Assembly (NCBI RefSeq): GCF_006974105.1
Contig: NZ_CP036282.1
Span: 1,550,001-1,614,000, forward strand
Source: Rhodoferax aquaticus
GTDB lineage: Bacteria > Pseudomonadota > Gammaproteobacteria > Burkholderiales > Burkholderiaceae_C
Length of the DNA: 64,000 nucleotides
Reading direction: 5' to 3'
The notes under the pieces are model-generated. The model searched no databases. It worked only from the letters and a program-made list of their open reading frames with translations, and had not been told where the DNA came from. A program made the position numbers and the translations under genes. Shown one piece after another: positions 52,201-60,439 of the stretch (the stretch's first letter is position 1; each line of letters starts with the position of its first letter).

Positions 52201-52384
52201 CGTGCTAACAGCCGCCGCTGCAGTGTTGGCCATGATCCCCCTGTCGCGCTCAGTTTTTTGGGGGCCAATGGCTGTGGCCATCATGGGCGGATTGATCGTT
52301 GCAACCGTTTTAACCCTGCTCGCATTGCCCGCAATGTACGCTGCTTGGTTCCGTGTAAAAAAGGAAACCCAAATAGCAGGTTAA
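49238..52384 (+). CDS. RND efflux pump (AcrB/HAE1-like inner-membrane transporter)
   Basis: 1048-aa proton-driven pump. TM1 lies near residue 20; large periplasmic loops occupy about 40-330 and about 560-860. The TM4 segment LGSLIIALGLLVDDAIIAVEMMVRKMEEGYD has the conserved Asp pair of the proton relay (about 425-426). The second half repeats the layout, with LGVIALMGMIQRNSVILIDQIEQDRANG. The start ATG follows the adaptor stop by 7 bp. No outer-membrane factor is encoded next to it, so it presumably uses a TolC/OprM protein encoded elsewhere. Substrate class is not predictable. Confidence 0.94.
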   Translation: MMQEPSKGFNLSKWALEHSALTRYLMIVLMLLGAAAYFQLGQDEDPPFTFRAMVVRTYWPGATAQQVAEQVTDKIERTLQEVQYADQIRSYSKPGESQVIFQIKDSSKGSDVPNVWYTVRKKIGDIRGTLPGGVVGPFFNDDFGDVYGVIYALEADGFNYAELKTFADDVRQKLLRVHDVAKVELFGAQDEKLYIEISQKRLAQLGLDFNQVIAQLGQQNAVESAGSIQTPLDVVQVRVGGQFNAVEQLADMPIRGATGNQFRLKDIATIGKGYVDPPTVKVHHQGKEVIALGVSMAKGGDIIALGHALEKTFVGIERSLPAGIKLVQLQDQPKSVSTSVNEFVKVLIEAVVIVLAVSFIALGLHTKAGQPFWKRWTLDIRPGLVVGITIPLVLAVTFLGMYYWGIGLHKISLGSLIIALGLLVDDAIIAVEMMVRKMEEGYDKVRAATFAYEVTAMPMLTGTLITAVGFLPIGLAKSVTGEYTYAIFAVTVLALILSWFVSVYFVPYLGTLLLKEHKHVEGAQIHGEHFDTPFYNTFRRTVNWCVEHRWMTIGATVLVFALGIFGMGKVQQQFFPDSSRPELLVDIWFPEGTSFANNQEVTKRVEARLMQEPGVSTVSTWIGSGVPRFYLPLDQVFPQTNVSQFIIIPVDLKVRESLRVKLPALLASEFPEVRGRVKLLPNGPPVPYPVQFRVVGSDPLVLRERADEVKAVMRQSSNTRGVNDNWNESVKVLRLEVDQDKARALGVSSQSIAQASKTLLSGTTVGQYREGDKLIDIVLRQPADERKAITDIANAYLPTSSGKSIPITQIAKPVFTWEPGVMWRENRDYAITVQSDMVEGLQGATVTAELLPRMKELEAQWAAKGINGYRIDVAGAVAESSKGSASIVAGVPIMLFLTFTLLMLQLHSFSRAVLVFITGPLGIAGVAGALILLGRPFGFVALLGVIALMGMIQRNSVILIDQIEQDRANGVPAWDAIVESAVRRLRPIVLTAAAAVLAMIPLSRSVFWGPMAVAIMGGLIVATVLTLLALPAMYAAWFRVKKETQIAG

Positions 52385-52470
52385 AATAACTGGCTGACCG
52401 ATTTCAAATGAACGGTTAATCGTCGGAAATTGCATGTCTCTTTCCGAAGTTAAGTGTTCATAATTTTTCA

Positions 52471-52557
52471 GCGCGGGTGGCGAAATTGGTAGACGCACCA
52501 GGTTTAGGTCCTGACGCCAGCAATGGTGTGGGGGTTCGAGTCCCCCCCCGCGCACCA
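52471..52557 (+). tRNA. tRNA-Leu(UAG)
   Basis: 87-nt class-II tRNA with acceptor GCGCGGG/CCCGCGC, encoded CCA, anticodon loop TTTAGGT (anticodon TAG), a long variable arm and the T-loop GGTTCGAGTCC. It lies between the RND pump and tig. Confidence 0.95.
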
Positions 52558-52693
52558 CTATTTTTGTGAATTGCAGGACGGTTCGCAGCCAGTAAAGGCT
52601 TGCGTTCGTCCTCGTTTATTCTTGGAATTTGCAAGACGGTGCAGCAGTCACACGGGTGACCCTCACTGTCTTGAACCATTTAGGAGAACTGAT

Positions 52694-54004
52694 ATGGCCG
52701 TTACCGTCGAAACTCTGGAAAAGTTAGAGCGCAAGATCACCCTGACTTTGCCTATGGCATCCATTCAGACTGAGGTGGACTCGCGTTTGCGTAAGCTCGC
52801 TCGTACCGTGAAGATGGACGGTTTTCGTCCTGGCAAAGTGCCCATGAACGTCATTTCGCAACGTTACGGCTATTCAGTGCACTACGAAGTCATGAATGAC
52901 AAAGTGGGCGAAGCGTTTTCAAGCGCTGCCAACGAAGCTAAGTTGCGTGTAGCAGGTCAACCTCGTATTACTGAAAGCGAAGGCGCTGCTGAAGGTCAGG
53001 TCGCATTCGATGCCATTTTTGAGGTTTTTCCAGAAGTAAAGCTGGGTGACCTGTCTACTGCAGAAGTTGAAAAAATCACGGCGGAAGTGACCGATGTCGC
53101 AATCGACAAGACTGTTGAAATTCTGCGCAAGCAACGCCGTACGTTTGCTCAACGTCCACAAGATGCAGCAGCCCAAGATACGGATCGCGTAACGGTTGAT
53201 TTTGAAGGCAAGATTGATGGCGAGCCATTTGCTGGTGGCAAGGCAGATGCCTACCAGTTCATTGTTGGCGACGGCCAAATGCTGAAAGAGTTTGAAGATG
53301 CCACCCGTGGCATGAAAGCTGGCGAAAGTAAAACTTTCCAACTGGCCTTTCCTGCTGAATACCACGGCAAGGACGTCGCTGGTAAGACAGCAGACTTCAT
53401 GGTGACTTTGAAAAAGGTCGAGGCGGCAAACTTGCCCGATGTAGACGGCGCACTGGCAAAGTCTTTGGGCATTGCTGAAGAAACAGTCGAAGGTTTGCGC
53501 GCTGATATACGTAAAAACCTCGATCGTGAAGTGAAGTTCCGTCTCTTGGGACGCAACAAGCAGGCCGCAATGGATGCCTTGATCGCGAATTCTGAGCTGG
53601 ATTTGCCTAAATCCAGTGTGCAGGCCGAAGTCGCCCGCATGATTGAAAGTGCGCGTGCTGACATGGCTCAACGTGGAATGAAAGACGCTGACAAGGCGCC
53701 AATTCCAGAAGACATTTTCTTGCCGCAAGCCGAGCGCCGTGTCCGTCTGGGCTTGGTAGTAGCTGAGCTGGTACGTACCAATGAGCTACAAGCCAAGCAA
53801 GAGCAAATCAAAGCGCATATTGATGAGCTGGCCGCTAGCTATGAAAAACCTGCAGATGTGGTGCGTTGGTACTATGGTGACAACCGCCGATTGGCTGAAG
53901 TAGAGGCGATCGTTATCGAGAACAATGTGACTGAGTTCGTGTTGTCTAAAGTTAAAGTTACCGACAAAGCCATCACATTTGATGAGTTGATGGGCCAAAA
54001 CTAA
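52694..54004 (+). CDS. tig: Trigger factor
   Basis: 436-aa ribosome-associated chaperone and prolyl isomerase. The N-terminal ribosome-docking signature GFRPGKVP (about 47-54) is intact. The FKBP-like PPIase domain (about 150-245; DRVTVDFEGKIDGEPFAGGKADAYQFIVGDG) and the helical C-terminal domain follow. ATG 52694 follows TTTAGGAGAA; the open frame continues upstream through the tRNA and is not coding. It heads the tig-clpP-clpX-lon cluster. Confidence 0.97.
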   Translation: MAVTVETLEKLERKITLTLPMASIQTEVDSRLRKLARTVKMDGFRPGKVPMNVISQRYGYSVHYEVMNDKVGEAFSSAANEAKLRVAGQPRITESEGAAEGQVAFDAIFEVFPEVKLGDLSTAEVEKITAEVTDVAIDKTVEILRKQRRTFAQRPQDAAAQDTDRVTVDFEGKIDGEPFAGGKADAYQFIVGDGQMLKEFEDATRGMKAGESKTFQLAFPAEYHGKDVAGKTADFMVTLKKVEAANLPDVDGALAKSLGIAEETVEGLRADIRKNLDREVKFRLLGRNKQAAMDALIANSELDLPKSSVQAEVARMIESARADMAQRGMKDADKAPIPEDIFLPQAERRVRLGLVVAELVRTNELQAKQEQIKAHIDELAASYEKPADVVRWYYGDNRRLAEVEAIVIENNVTEFVLSKVKVTDKAITFDELMGQN

Positions 54005-54040
54005 CTTGCGTTGGCTTGAATAGTCGCGCTTAGCATATCG

Positions 54041-54087
54041 AAATGGGGTTTGATCAGGACTTGTGGTCCTGCTTTCAAACCCCATTT
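54041..54087 (+). terminator. Hairpin terminator after tig
   Basis: AAATGGGGTTTGA and TCAAACCCCATTT form a 13-bp stem enclosing a second small hairpin (AGGAC/GTCCT). The following sequence is only moderately T-rich. Confidence 0.75.
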
Positions 54088-54141
54088 GTCTTGGTGGGTT
54101 GAGTTTTTTGGATACAGTTAGCACATAACTTTGGAGACGCT

Positions 54142-54771
54142 ATGAATATCAGATACGGAGCGCAGAACGCGATGGATACACAGGCACTCGGCATGGTTCC
54201 AATGGTGATCGAGCAATCGGGTCGCGGCGAGCGTTCGTACGACATTTACTCCCGCTTGCTCAAAGAACGGGTAATTTTCTTGGTCGGCCCGGTCAACGAC
54301 TATGCGGCGAACTTGGTGGTTGCCCAGCTGTTGTTTTTGGAGAGTGAAAATCCGGACAAAGATATTTCGTTCTATATCAATTCACCTGGCGGATCTGTGA
54401 GCGCAGGCATGGCCATTTATGACACGATGAATTTCATTAAGCCGGAAGTTTCCACTTTGTGTACCGGTATGGCAGCTAGCATGGGGGCATTTTTGTTGGC
54501 CGCAGGCGCTAAGGGTAAGCGTTTTTCTCTGCCAAACTCGAAGGTCATGATTCATCAACCTTCTGGCGGAAGCCAAGGGCAGGCCACCGAGATTGAGATT
54601 CAAGCACGCGAAATCTTGAAGACCCGGGAACAGCTGAACATCATCTTGGCTGAGCGCACGGGTCAACCACTGGAGCGCATTGCGCGTGACACTGAGCGTG
54701 ACTATTACATGTCGGCGGAAGAGTCGAAGGAGTACGGACTTATCGATCAAGTGATCGCTAAGCGGCCTTAA
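54142..54771 (+). CDS. clpP: ATP-dependent Clp protease proteolytic subunit
   Basis: 209-aa serine peptidase that forms the tetradecameric barrel. The catalytic Ser is in [14 protein letters not shown] (about 113), His in MIHQPSGG (about 138), and Asp in the [10 protein letters not shown] segment (about 187). A short N-terminal propeptide is likely. GGAG precedes the ATG. clpX follows 104 bp downstream. Confidence 0.97.
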   Translation: MNIRYGAQNAMDTQALGMVPMVIEQSGRGERSYDIYSRLLKERVIFLVGPVNDYAANLVVAQLLFLESENPDKDISFYINSPGGSVSAGMAIYDTMNFIKPEVSTLCTGMAASMGAFLLAAGAKGKRFSLPNSKVMIHQPSGGSQGQATEIEIQAREILKTREQLNIILAERTGQPLERIARDTERDYYMSAEESKEYGLIDQVIAKRP

Positions 54772-54875
54772 TCTCCTAAAGGGCGAATTCGTCGCCGTAA
54801 CGGTGTCTATCTTGCCGATAGATGCCGTTTCTATTTGGTTATCATTGCGCAACTAAGCGAAAAGGCAGTCTTCAC

Positions 54876-56141
54876 ATGGCCGAGAAAAAAGGCTCTTCGA
54901 GCGAAAAAACTCTGTACTGCTCGTTTTGCGGCAAAAGTCAGCACGAGGTCAAAAAGCTAATCGCTGGACCTTCTGTGTTTGTTTGCGATGAGTGCATTGA
55001 CTTGTGCAATGAAATCATCCGCGACGAATTGCCTGCAACTACGGAAAGCAAAGACGCTCGGGGGAGTTTGCCAACCCCGTCCGAGATCAAGGCCAACCTT
55101 GATAACTACGTAATTGGGCAGGAGCCGGCCAAGCGAACACTCGCAGTGGCTGTCTATAACCATTACAAACGTCTGCGTCACAAAGAAAAGGCCCGTAAAG
55201 ACGATGTCGAGTTAGCAAAAAGCAATATTTTGCTGATTGGCCCCACTGGATCAGGAAAGACGCTCTTGGCGCAGACCTTGGCTCGTATGTTGGACGTGCC
55301 CTTTGTGATGGCTGACGCTACCACCTTGACCGAAGCTGGCTACGTCGGCGAGGACGTTGAAAACATCGTGCTTAAGCTGTTGCAGAGCTGCAACTACGAA
55401 GTGGAGCGGGCCCAGCGCGGGATTGTTTATATTGACGAAATTGACAAAATTTCACGTAAGTCTGATAACCCCTCCATCACCCGTGATGTTTCGGGGGAAG
55501 GCGTTCAGCAAGCGTTGCTTAAGCTGATCGAAGGCACTATGGCAAGTGTTCCACCCCAGGGCGGACGCAAGCATCCCAACCAAGATTTTGTTCAAGTTGA
55601 CACCACAAATATTCTGTTCATCTGTGGCGGTGCCTTCTCCGGCTTAGAGAAAGTGATCGACAACCGTACGCAGTCGTCTGGAATCGGTTTTGGTGCGACG
55701 GTCAAAAGTAAAGAGCAGCGCACTCTCACCGAAGTGTTTAAGGATGTCGAGCCAGAAGATTTGATTAAGTTTGGCTTGATACCTGAGTTGGTAGGGCGTA
55801 TGCCTGTGGTTGCAACCCTGGCAGAACTTACAGAGGATGCTCTGATTCAGATCTTGACAGAACCCAAAAATGCGCTGGTCAAGCAGTACGCAAAGTTATT
55901 GGCTATGGAAGGGGCTGAGCTAGAAATTCGCCCGAATGCACTCAAGGCAATAGCCAAAAAAGCTTTGGCACGCAAAACAGGGGCCCGAGGATTGCGCTCT
56001 ATTTTGGAGCAATCTTTGATTGACACCATGTTCGAATTGCCAAACGCAGAAAATGTTGAAAAAGTTGTCGTTGATGAGTCAACGATTGAAGAGAACCAGC
56101 CTCCGCTGCTGGTTTACCGCGAAGCCGCCAAGAAGGCCTGA
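54876..56141 (+). CDS. clpX: Clp protease ATP-binding unfoldase ClpX
   Basis: 421-aa AAA+ unfoldase partner of ClpP. The N-terminal C4 zinc domain ([11 protein letters not shown]...CDECIDLC; about 13-43), Walker A GPTGSGKT (about 119-126), Walker [11 protein letters not shown] and the pore loop GYVGEDVE are intact, as is the ClpP-binding IGF loop ([10 protein letters not shown]). ATG 54876 begins the conserved protein; 18 upstream codons are rejected. Confidence 0.97.
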   Translation: MAEKKGSSSEKTLYCSFCGKSQHEVKKLIAGPSVFVCDECIDLCNEIIRDELPATTESKDARGSLPTPSEIKANLDNYVIGQEPAKRTLAVAVYNHYKRLRHKEKARKDDVELAKSNILLIGPTGSGKTLLAQTLARMLDVPFVMADATTLTEAGYVGEDVENIVLKLLQSCNYEVERAQRGIVYIDEIDKISRKSDNPSITRDVSGEGVQQALLKLIEGTMASVPPQGGRKHPNQDFVQVDTTNILFICGGAFSGLEKVIDNRTQSSGIGFGATVKSKEQRTLTEVFKDVEPEDLIKFGLIPELVGRMPVVATLAELTEDALIQILTEPKNALVKQYAKLLAMEGAELEIRPNALKAIAKKALARKTGARGLRSILEQSLIDTMFELPNAENVEKVVVDESTIEENQPPLLVYREAAKKA

Positions 56142-56150
56142 CACGTATAG

Positions 56151-56179
56151 ACGCCGTAGCTATCGTTGGATGCGGCGTC
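56151..56179 (+). terminator. Hairpin after clpX
   Basis: GACGCCG pairs with CGGCGTC across a 15-nt loop just after the clpX stop. There is no U tract, so termination is uncertain. Confidence 0.45.
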
Positions 56180-56219
56180 AGTTCTACTGATATTGACAGC
56201 ACAAAGGTCTGACGATGTG

Positions 56220-56247
56220 CTTGAAATTCAGGTAAATCAGACCATAT
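56220..56247 (+). promoter_or_regulatory. Sigma-32-like promoter of lon
   Basis: CTTGAA, a 14-bp spacer and GACCATAT match the heat-shock consensus well (perfect -35, six of eight in the -10). It lies 26 bp ahead of the lon start. Heat-shock control of lon is established in E. coli. Confidence 0.65.
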
Positions 56248-56273
56248 TCAAAAGGTAATAAAAAGGTTTCCCA

Positions 56274-58715
56274 ATGTCTGGCCATATTCCCCTACTCGCA
56301 ACCCCACTCGACCTTCCGCTCTTGCCACTGCGTGACGTGGTTGTGTTCCCCCATATGGTGATTCCACTGTTTGTGGGGCGTCCAAAGAGTATCAAAGCAC
56401 TTGAATCTGCGATGGAGTCGGATCGTCGCATCATGTTGGTTGCCCAAAAGGCGGCTGCAAAAGACGATCCGTTAGTTTCGGATATGTTCGACGTGGGTTG
56501 CGTATCCACTATTTTGCAAATGCTGAAGTTGCCAGATGGGACGGTGAAGGTCCTAGTTGAAGGTCACCAGCGCGCTACAGTCAATAGCATTGTGGAAGGC
56601 GAATCACACTTCACTGCCAATGTAACGCCTGTTGAAATCATCGCAGAAATTGAAGAGAAGGGCCGCGGCAAAGCCAGTGAAATTGAGGCATTGCGCCGAG
56701 CCGTGATGCAACAGTTTGATCAGTACGTCAAACTGAATAAAAAGATTCCACCTGAGATACTCACCTCCATCGCAAGTATCGATGATGCCGGTCGCTTGGC
56801 GGACACCATTGCGGCGCATTTGCCCCTAAAGCTTGACAGCAAGCAAGCGGTTTTGAGTTTGTCGACAGTGAAAGATAGGCTCGAAAATCTGTTTGAGCAG
56901 ATTGAACGTGAAGTCGATATCTTGAATGTTGACAAGAAAATTCGCGGTCGTGTAAAGCGTCAAATGGAGAAGAACCAGCGCGATTTCTATTTGAACGAGC
57001 AGGTCAAAGCGATCCAAAAGGAGCTGGGTGAAGGTGAAGAAGGCGCTGACATCGAAGAGATCGAGAAGAAGATCAAGTCAGCAAAAATGCCAAAAGACGC
57101 CCTGAAAAAGGCGGAGGCTGAGTTGAAAAAGCTCAAGCTCATGTCACCCATGTCGGCAGAAGCGACGGTTGTGCGTAACTACATCGATGTACTGGTGGGA
57201 TTGCCATGGACTGCAAAAACAAAGATTAAGCATGATTTGGCCAATGCTGAAAGTGTCTTGAACGAAGACCACTATGGATTGGATAAAGTCAAGGACCGTA
57301 TCCTTGAGTATCTTGCGGTTCAACAGCGAGTGGATAAGGTAAAGGCCCCCATTCTTTGTTTGGTTGGACCTCCAGGTGTGGGTAAGACCTCCTTGGGGCA
57401 GTCCATTGCAAAGGCGACGGGGCGCAAGTACGTGCGCATGGCTTTGGGCGGTATGCGCGACGAAGCCGAGATTCGGGGACATCGGCGGACTTACATCGGT
57501 GCCATGCCAGGCAAGGTTTTACAAAATTTATCAAAAATCGGCACGCGTAACCCCTTGTTTCTCTTGGACGAGATCGACAAACTGGGAACGGATTTCCGGG
57601 GTGACCCTAGTAGTGCCTTGCTAGAGGTGCTAGACCCTGAGCAAAACCATAAGTTCGGCGATCACTACGTCGAAGTAGATTACGACTTAAGCGACGTGAT
57701 GTTTGTTGCTACTTCGAACTCGATGAACATTCCGCCGGCCTTGTTGGACCGAATGGAAGTGATCAGACTGTCTGGATATACCGAAGACGAAAAAACCAGT
57801 ATTGCCATTACATACTTGCTGCCCAAGCAGATGAAAAACAATGGGGTTAGTGGTAGTGAGATGTCAATCAGTGACGAGGCTGTGCGTGACATAGTCCGTT
57901 ACTACACGCGTGAAGCGGGTGTGCGTTCCCTTGAGCGGGAGCTCTCCAAAATATGTCGTAAAGTTGTTAAAGGTCTTTTGCTCAAAAAACTTCAGCCGCA
58001 AGTGGTTGTTACAACCGACAACTTGAATGACTACCTTGGCGTCCGCAAATACACCTATGGGCGTGCTGAAGACCAAAATCAAGTGGGTCAAGTAGTTGGA
58101 TTGGCTTGGACCGAGGTAGGCGGAGATTTACTCACCATTGAAGCGGCGCTTACCCCTGGCAAAGGTGTCATTACGCGAACAGGATCTCTTGGTGATGTGA
58201 TGAAAGAGTCCGTTGAAGCCGCTAGAACCGTGGTTCGTAGCCGCTCCCGACGACTAGGCATAAAAGACGAAGTCTTTGAAAAGAAAGATATTCACATACA
58301 TGTGCCCGATGGCGCAACTCCAAAAGATGGACCCAGTGCAGGTGCCGCTATGGCGACTGCCTTTGTTTCTGCACTGACCGGTATCCCTGTGCGTGGTGAC
58401 GTTGCCATGACCGGAGAGATCACATTGCGCGGCGAGATTACCGAAATTGGCGGACTCAAGGAAAAGCTTTTGGCTGCGCTGCGAGGTGGAATCAAGACGG
58501 TGCTGATCCCCGAGGCAAACGCAAAGGATTTGCAAGACATTCCAGCTAACGTCAAGAATGGGTTAGAGATTATTCCTGTGCGTTGGATTGACAAGGTTTT
58601 GGAGCTCGCGTTGGAAACTACGCCGGTTCCCCTCCCTGAGGACGATCCTGCACCTACTACTGCGGTAGCAGTCTCAGCGCAGCCAGCGCAATTACTTGAA
58701 TCTGTGAAGCACTGA
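56274..58715 (+). CDS. lon: ATP-dependent protease Lon
   Basis: 813-aa AAA+ protease. The N-terminal substrate-binding domain (about 12-210), coiled coil, ATPase domain with GPPGVGKTSLGQ (about 364-375) and FLLDEIDKLG, and C-terminal Ser-Lys protease domain (about 600-790) are present. The catalytic Ser lies in PKDGPSAGAAM (about 690). Full length for LonA. AAAGG precedes the ATG. Confidence 0.98.
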   Translation: MSGHIPLLATPLDLPLLPLRDVVVFPHMVIPLFVGRPKSIKALESAMESDRRIMLVAQKAAAKDDPLVSDMFDVGCVSTILQMLKLPDGTVKVLVEGHQRATVNSIVEGESHFTANVTPVEIIAEIEEKGRGKASEIEALRRAVMQQFDQYVKLNKKIPPEILTSIASIDDAGRLADTIAAHLPLKLDSKQAVLSLSTVKDRLENLFEQIEREVDILNVDKKIRGRVKRQMEKNQRDFYLNEQVKAIQKELGEGEEGADIEEIEKKIKSAKMPKDALKKAEAELKKLKLMSPMSAEATVVRNYIDVLVGLPWTAKTKIKHDLANAESVLNEDHYGLDKVKDRILEYLAVQQRVDKVKAPILCLVGPPGVGKTSLGQSIAKATGRKYVRMALGGMRDEAEIRGHRRTYIGAMPGKVLQNLSKIGTRNPLFLLDEIDKLGTDFRGDPSSALLEVLDPEQNHKFGDHYVEVDYDLSDVMFVATSNSMNIPPALLDRMEVIRLSGYTEDEKTSIAITYLLPKQMKNNGVSGSEMSISDEAVRDIVRYYTREAGVRSLERELSKICRKVVKGLLLKKLQPQVVVTTDNLNDYLGVRKYTYGRAEDQNQVGQVVGLAWTEVGGDLLTIEAALTPGKGVITRTGSLGDVMKESVEAARTVVRSRSRRLGIKDEVFEKKDIHIHVPDGATPKDGPSAGAAMATAFVSALTGIPVRGDVAMTGEITLRGEITEIGGLKEKLLAALRGGIKTVLIPEANAKDLQDIPANVKNGLEIIPVRWIDKVLELALETTPVPLPEDDPAPTTAVAVSAQPAQLLESVKH

Positions 58716-58791
58716 CGGTCAGCGAATCTTCAAAAAAGTGATTTGGCGTTTTTTTCTTGGCCGATATGCGTTACAATATTGTGATTGAAAT

Positions 58792-58867
58792 GCGGGAATA
58801 GCTCAGTTGGTAGAGCGCAACCTTGCCAAGGTTGAGGTCGAGAGTTCGAGACTCTTTTCCCGCTCCA
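58792..58867 (+). tRNA. tRNA-Gly(GCC)
   Basis: 76-nt tRNA with acceptor GCGGGAA/TTCCCGC, anticodon stem CAACC/GGTTG around TTGCCAA (anticodon GCC), T-loop GTTCGAG and encoded CCA. First of the Gly-Cys-Leu array. A TACAAT box lies 15 bp upstream. Confidence 0.96.
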
Positions 58868-58874
58868 GTTTCTA

Positions 58875-58906
58875 GAAAAAGGGAAGCGTTTATTGCTTCC
58901 CTTTTT
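58875..58906 (+). terminator. Terminator after tRNA-Gly
   Basis: AAAAAGGGAAGC-GTTTATT-GCTTCCCTTTTT: a 12-bp stem ending in T5. Confidence 0.85.
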
Positions 58907-58954
58907 CATTAGATGAAGTTCTGACTTCAGTATTACTGAGCAATAGATAAGACT

Positions 58955-59028
58955 GGCGCGGTAGCAAAGCGGTTATGCCCCGGATTGCAAATCCGGTTAG
59001 TCCGGTTCGACTCCGGACCGCGCCTCCA
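58955..59028 (+). tRNA. tRNA-Cys(GCA), insertion target
   Basis: 74-nt tRNA with acceptor GGCGCGG/CCGCGCC, anticodon loop ATTGCAA (anticodon GCA), T-loop GGTTCGACTCC and encoded CCA. Its last 47 bp (58982-59028) are repeated exactly at 61431-61477, so the 3' half was re-supplied or duplicated by an integrating element. Confidence 0.96.
58982..59028 (+). repeat. Attachment-site repeat, left (att within tRNA-Cys)
   Basis: 47-bp direct repeat covering the anticodon loop to the CCA end of tRNA-Cys. It is identical to 61431-61477, and identity stops on both sides. Typical crossover region for tyrosine integrases at tRNA genes. Confidence 0.88.
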
Positions 59029-59238
59029 TCAAATCCCCCGTAAACAGTAGGTTTCTAGCTACAAAAACTGTAGCACGAGGGGATTTGCTGCGCCAAAAAT
59101 CTACACAAATCCGTACCTATACCACCCGTTTGGGTGGCAATACCACCCGACACCGGACCGAATTGGGCGGTTAGTTGTGTTGATGTATCAAGCACTTCCT
59201 TTAGGTAGTACGCGTTGGCCAGCATCCAACCCCGTGGC
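59029..59238. other. Left end of the insertion, no gene supported
   Basis: Contains a CAAATCCCC...GGGGATTTG inverted repeat (about 59033-59087) and CCACCC-GTTT-GGGTGG (59122-59137) followed by another CCACCC. These look like arm-type protein sites or termination structures. A 61-codon minus-strand frame crosses it, but it has no ribosome site and no recognisable similarity. Confidence 0.4.
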
Positions 59239-59239
59239 A

Positions 59240-59317
59240 CTACCCTTTAAACATCGTGAAAGTCCAGGCGCCAATCTGCTCAGCGCCTTGAAGCGCAATA
59301 GGGGGCGTGTGGTTCAC
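59240..59317 (-). CDS. Possible 25-aa leader/small peptide behind C4-like RNA copy 1
   Basis: GTG-initiated frame (MNHTPPIALQGAEQI..., 25 codons) with a good ribosome site (TTGGAGAAGATC) only about 20 bp downstream of the 79-nt RNA on the minus strand. In phages P1 and P7 a small gene (icd) sits between C4 and ant; the position here is reminiscent of that, but the sequence is too short to compare. Coding is unproven. Confidence 0.3.
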   Translation of the reverse strand: MNHTPPIALQGAEQIGAWTFTMFKG

Positions 59318-59338
59318 GATCTTCTCCAATAGAAAAAG

Positions 59339-59417
59339 CCTAGGTCGAAAACCTCATGCTAGATTGCTCAGGCAATTTGACAGACGCTGCCTATGGAGCG
59401 CAGGTGTTCGGCCTAGG
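59339..59417 (-). ncRNA. C4-like antisense RNA, copy 1
   Basis: 79-nt element whose ends CCTAGGTCGAAAACCT and AGGTGTTCGGCCTAGG form a 16-bp helix (one U-G type and one mismatched pair). It encloses an ATTGC-TCAG-GCAAT hairpin and a CGCT/AGCG hairpin. It shares the skeleton and the conserved CTCATGCT.GATTGCTC block with copy 2, while helix bases covary. Size and layout resemble C4 of phages P1/P7. Strand is uncertain: the U-G pair favours plus, while the promoter-like block and the antirepressor direction favour minus. Confidence 0.6.
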
Positions 59418-59480
59418 TCTACAGGCTATTCGCCGCCAAGTGAGTCACCTATCCGTATCGGTTTTTTGTCACTGGCAAGG

Positions 59481-60338
59481 TTATGCCGACTTTCGGCGTC
59501 TCTTGGGCTTCGTGGGTTCTTTTGGAGGGACGTAGCCGTTGTCGTACTTGTGCACCATGTCGTACGCATAGGTCCCTTCAAGGAACTTGGGTCTGCGCGC
59601 GAGTTTCAGCGCCCGGGCTTCTTCCTTCTTTGCATCCTCCAGCTTGACGATGGAGCGTGCCCACTGCACCACGTCCTTGACTGGGTCGTCATGGGCATGC
59701 TCCCCTTGCGTCATCCGGCGCAGGATCGCACTGGCCTCTAGGTGGCTGGCCATTTGGTTGCGTACGGCCTCGACAGGAATACCTTGCGCCCTTGCGGCAG
59801 CGTTCAGATCCATGGAGTCCAGTACCTTGTCGATAGCTCTGACGCTGTCGTAGTCCTGCATCCTCACCGCCCTGAGCAGGGATTCGCCCAACTCATAGTT
59901 CTTGTGGTGCTTGAGGTTTTCTTTGTAGTCTTCCTCGATTTGCTTTGTGGCCTTGTGCTCGTAGGCCAATCGCTGCTCTGTGAGGAACTGCTTGCGGATC
60001 GCGATGTACTCTTTGCGGATCTCCTTGCCCTTGTCGGTGTTGGACATCAGCGCAATATGCTCGCAGGCGTCGAGCGTGATGTGGTACTCGATGGTTCGCT
60101 GGTCACCGCCAAATGTGCTCGCATTTTTGGGCGTATCTTCATTTGACGCCATTTCTTGCTCACTTTTTGATGAGCAAATCGTGATGTAGTCCACGTTTTC
60201 CTCAAGGCCTGCGCGACCTATCTGGGCCTTGATCCAGTTGCTGAAGTCCTTCTGTATGCCCAGTTTGGTGTACAGGTTCCGTGCGTTGGTGGTTTGGACG
60301 GTGTTTCCGTCGAGATTGATTTCCTGAATGTCGGCCAT
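59481..60338 (-). CDS. AntA/AntB-domain phage antirepressor protein
   Basis: 285-aa protein. The N-terminal AntA/AntB domain is clear: NARNLYTKLGIQKDFSNWI (about 18-36), then GLEENVDYI and YHITLDACEHIALMSNTDKGKEIRKEYI. This domain defines phage antirepressors that bind and inactivate a prophage repressor. The C-terminal half is charged and helical and ends in a basic tail (KEPTKPKRRRKSA). AGGAGA precedes the ATG. C4-like RNA copy 2 lies 23 bp upstream and copy 1 64 bp downstream, the association known from P1 and P7, where C4 RNA represses ant. Confidence 0.85.
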   Translation of the reverse strand: MADIQEINLDGNTVQTTNARNLYTKLGIQKDFSNWIKAQIGRAGLEENVDYITICSSKSEQEMASNEDTPKNASTFGGDQRTIEYHITLDACEHIALMSNTDKGKEIRKEYIAIRKQFLTEQRLAYEHKATKQIEEDYKENLKHHKNYELGESLLRAVRMQDYDSVRAIDKVLDSMDLNAAARAQGIPVEAVRNQMASHLEASAILRRMTQGEHAHDDPVKDVVQWARSIVKLEDAKKEEARALKLARRPKFLEGTYAYDMVHKYDNGYVPPKEPTKPKRRRKSA

Positions 60339-60361
60339 TTTTTGGCTCTCCTATGGGAAGT

Positions 60362-60439
60362 CCTTGGTCGAAGCCCTCATGCTGGATTGCTCCAGCAAGT
60401 TGAAAGGCACGCGTAATACGTGTAGGGCTTCGGCCAAGG
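60362..60439 (-). ncRNA. C4-like antisense RNA, copy 2 (antirepressor leader)
   Basis: 78-nt element with ends CCTTGGTCGAAGCCCT and AGGGCTTCGGCCAAGG (16-bp helix), a TTGC-TCCA-GCAA hairpin and a CACG/CGTG hairpin. Read on the minus strand it lies in the 5' leader of the antirepressor gene, just ahead of its ribosome site, as C4 precedes ant in P1. Next to it (60440-60465) are TATTACG and CTTTCAA, exact complements, in reversed order, of CGTAATA and TTGAAAG inside the element, like the paired a/b regions of C4. A TTGACC-17-TACCGT promoter-like pair lies further out on the minus strand. Confidence 0.65.

Noticed and set aside
59055..59240. 61-codon minus-strand frame at the left end of the insertion
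   Set aside because: No ribosome site, and it runs through the inverted repeats at 59033-59087 and 59122-59137.
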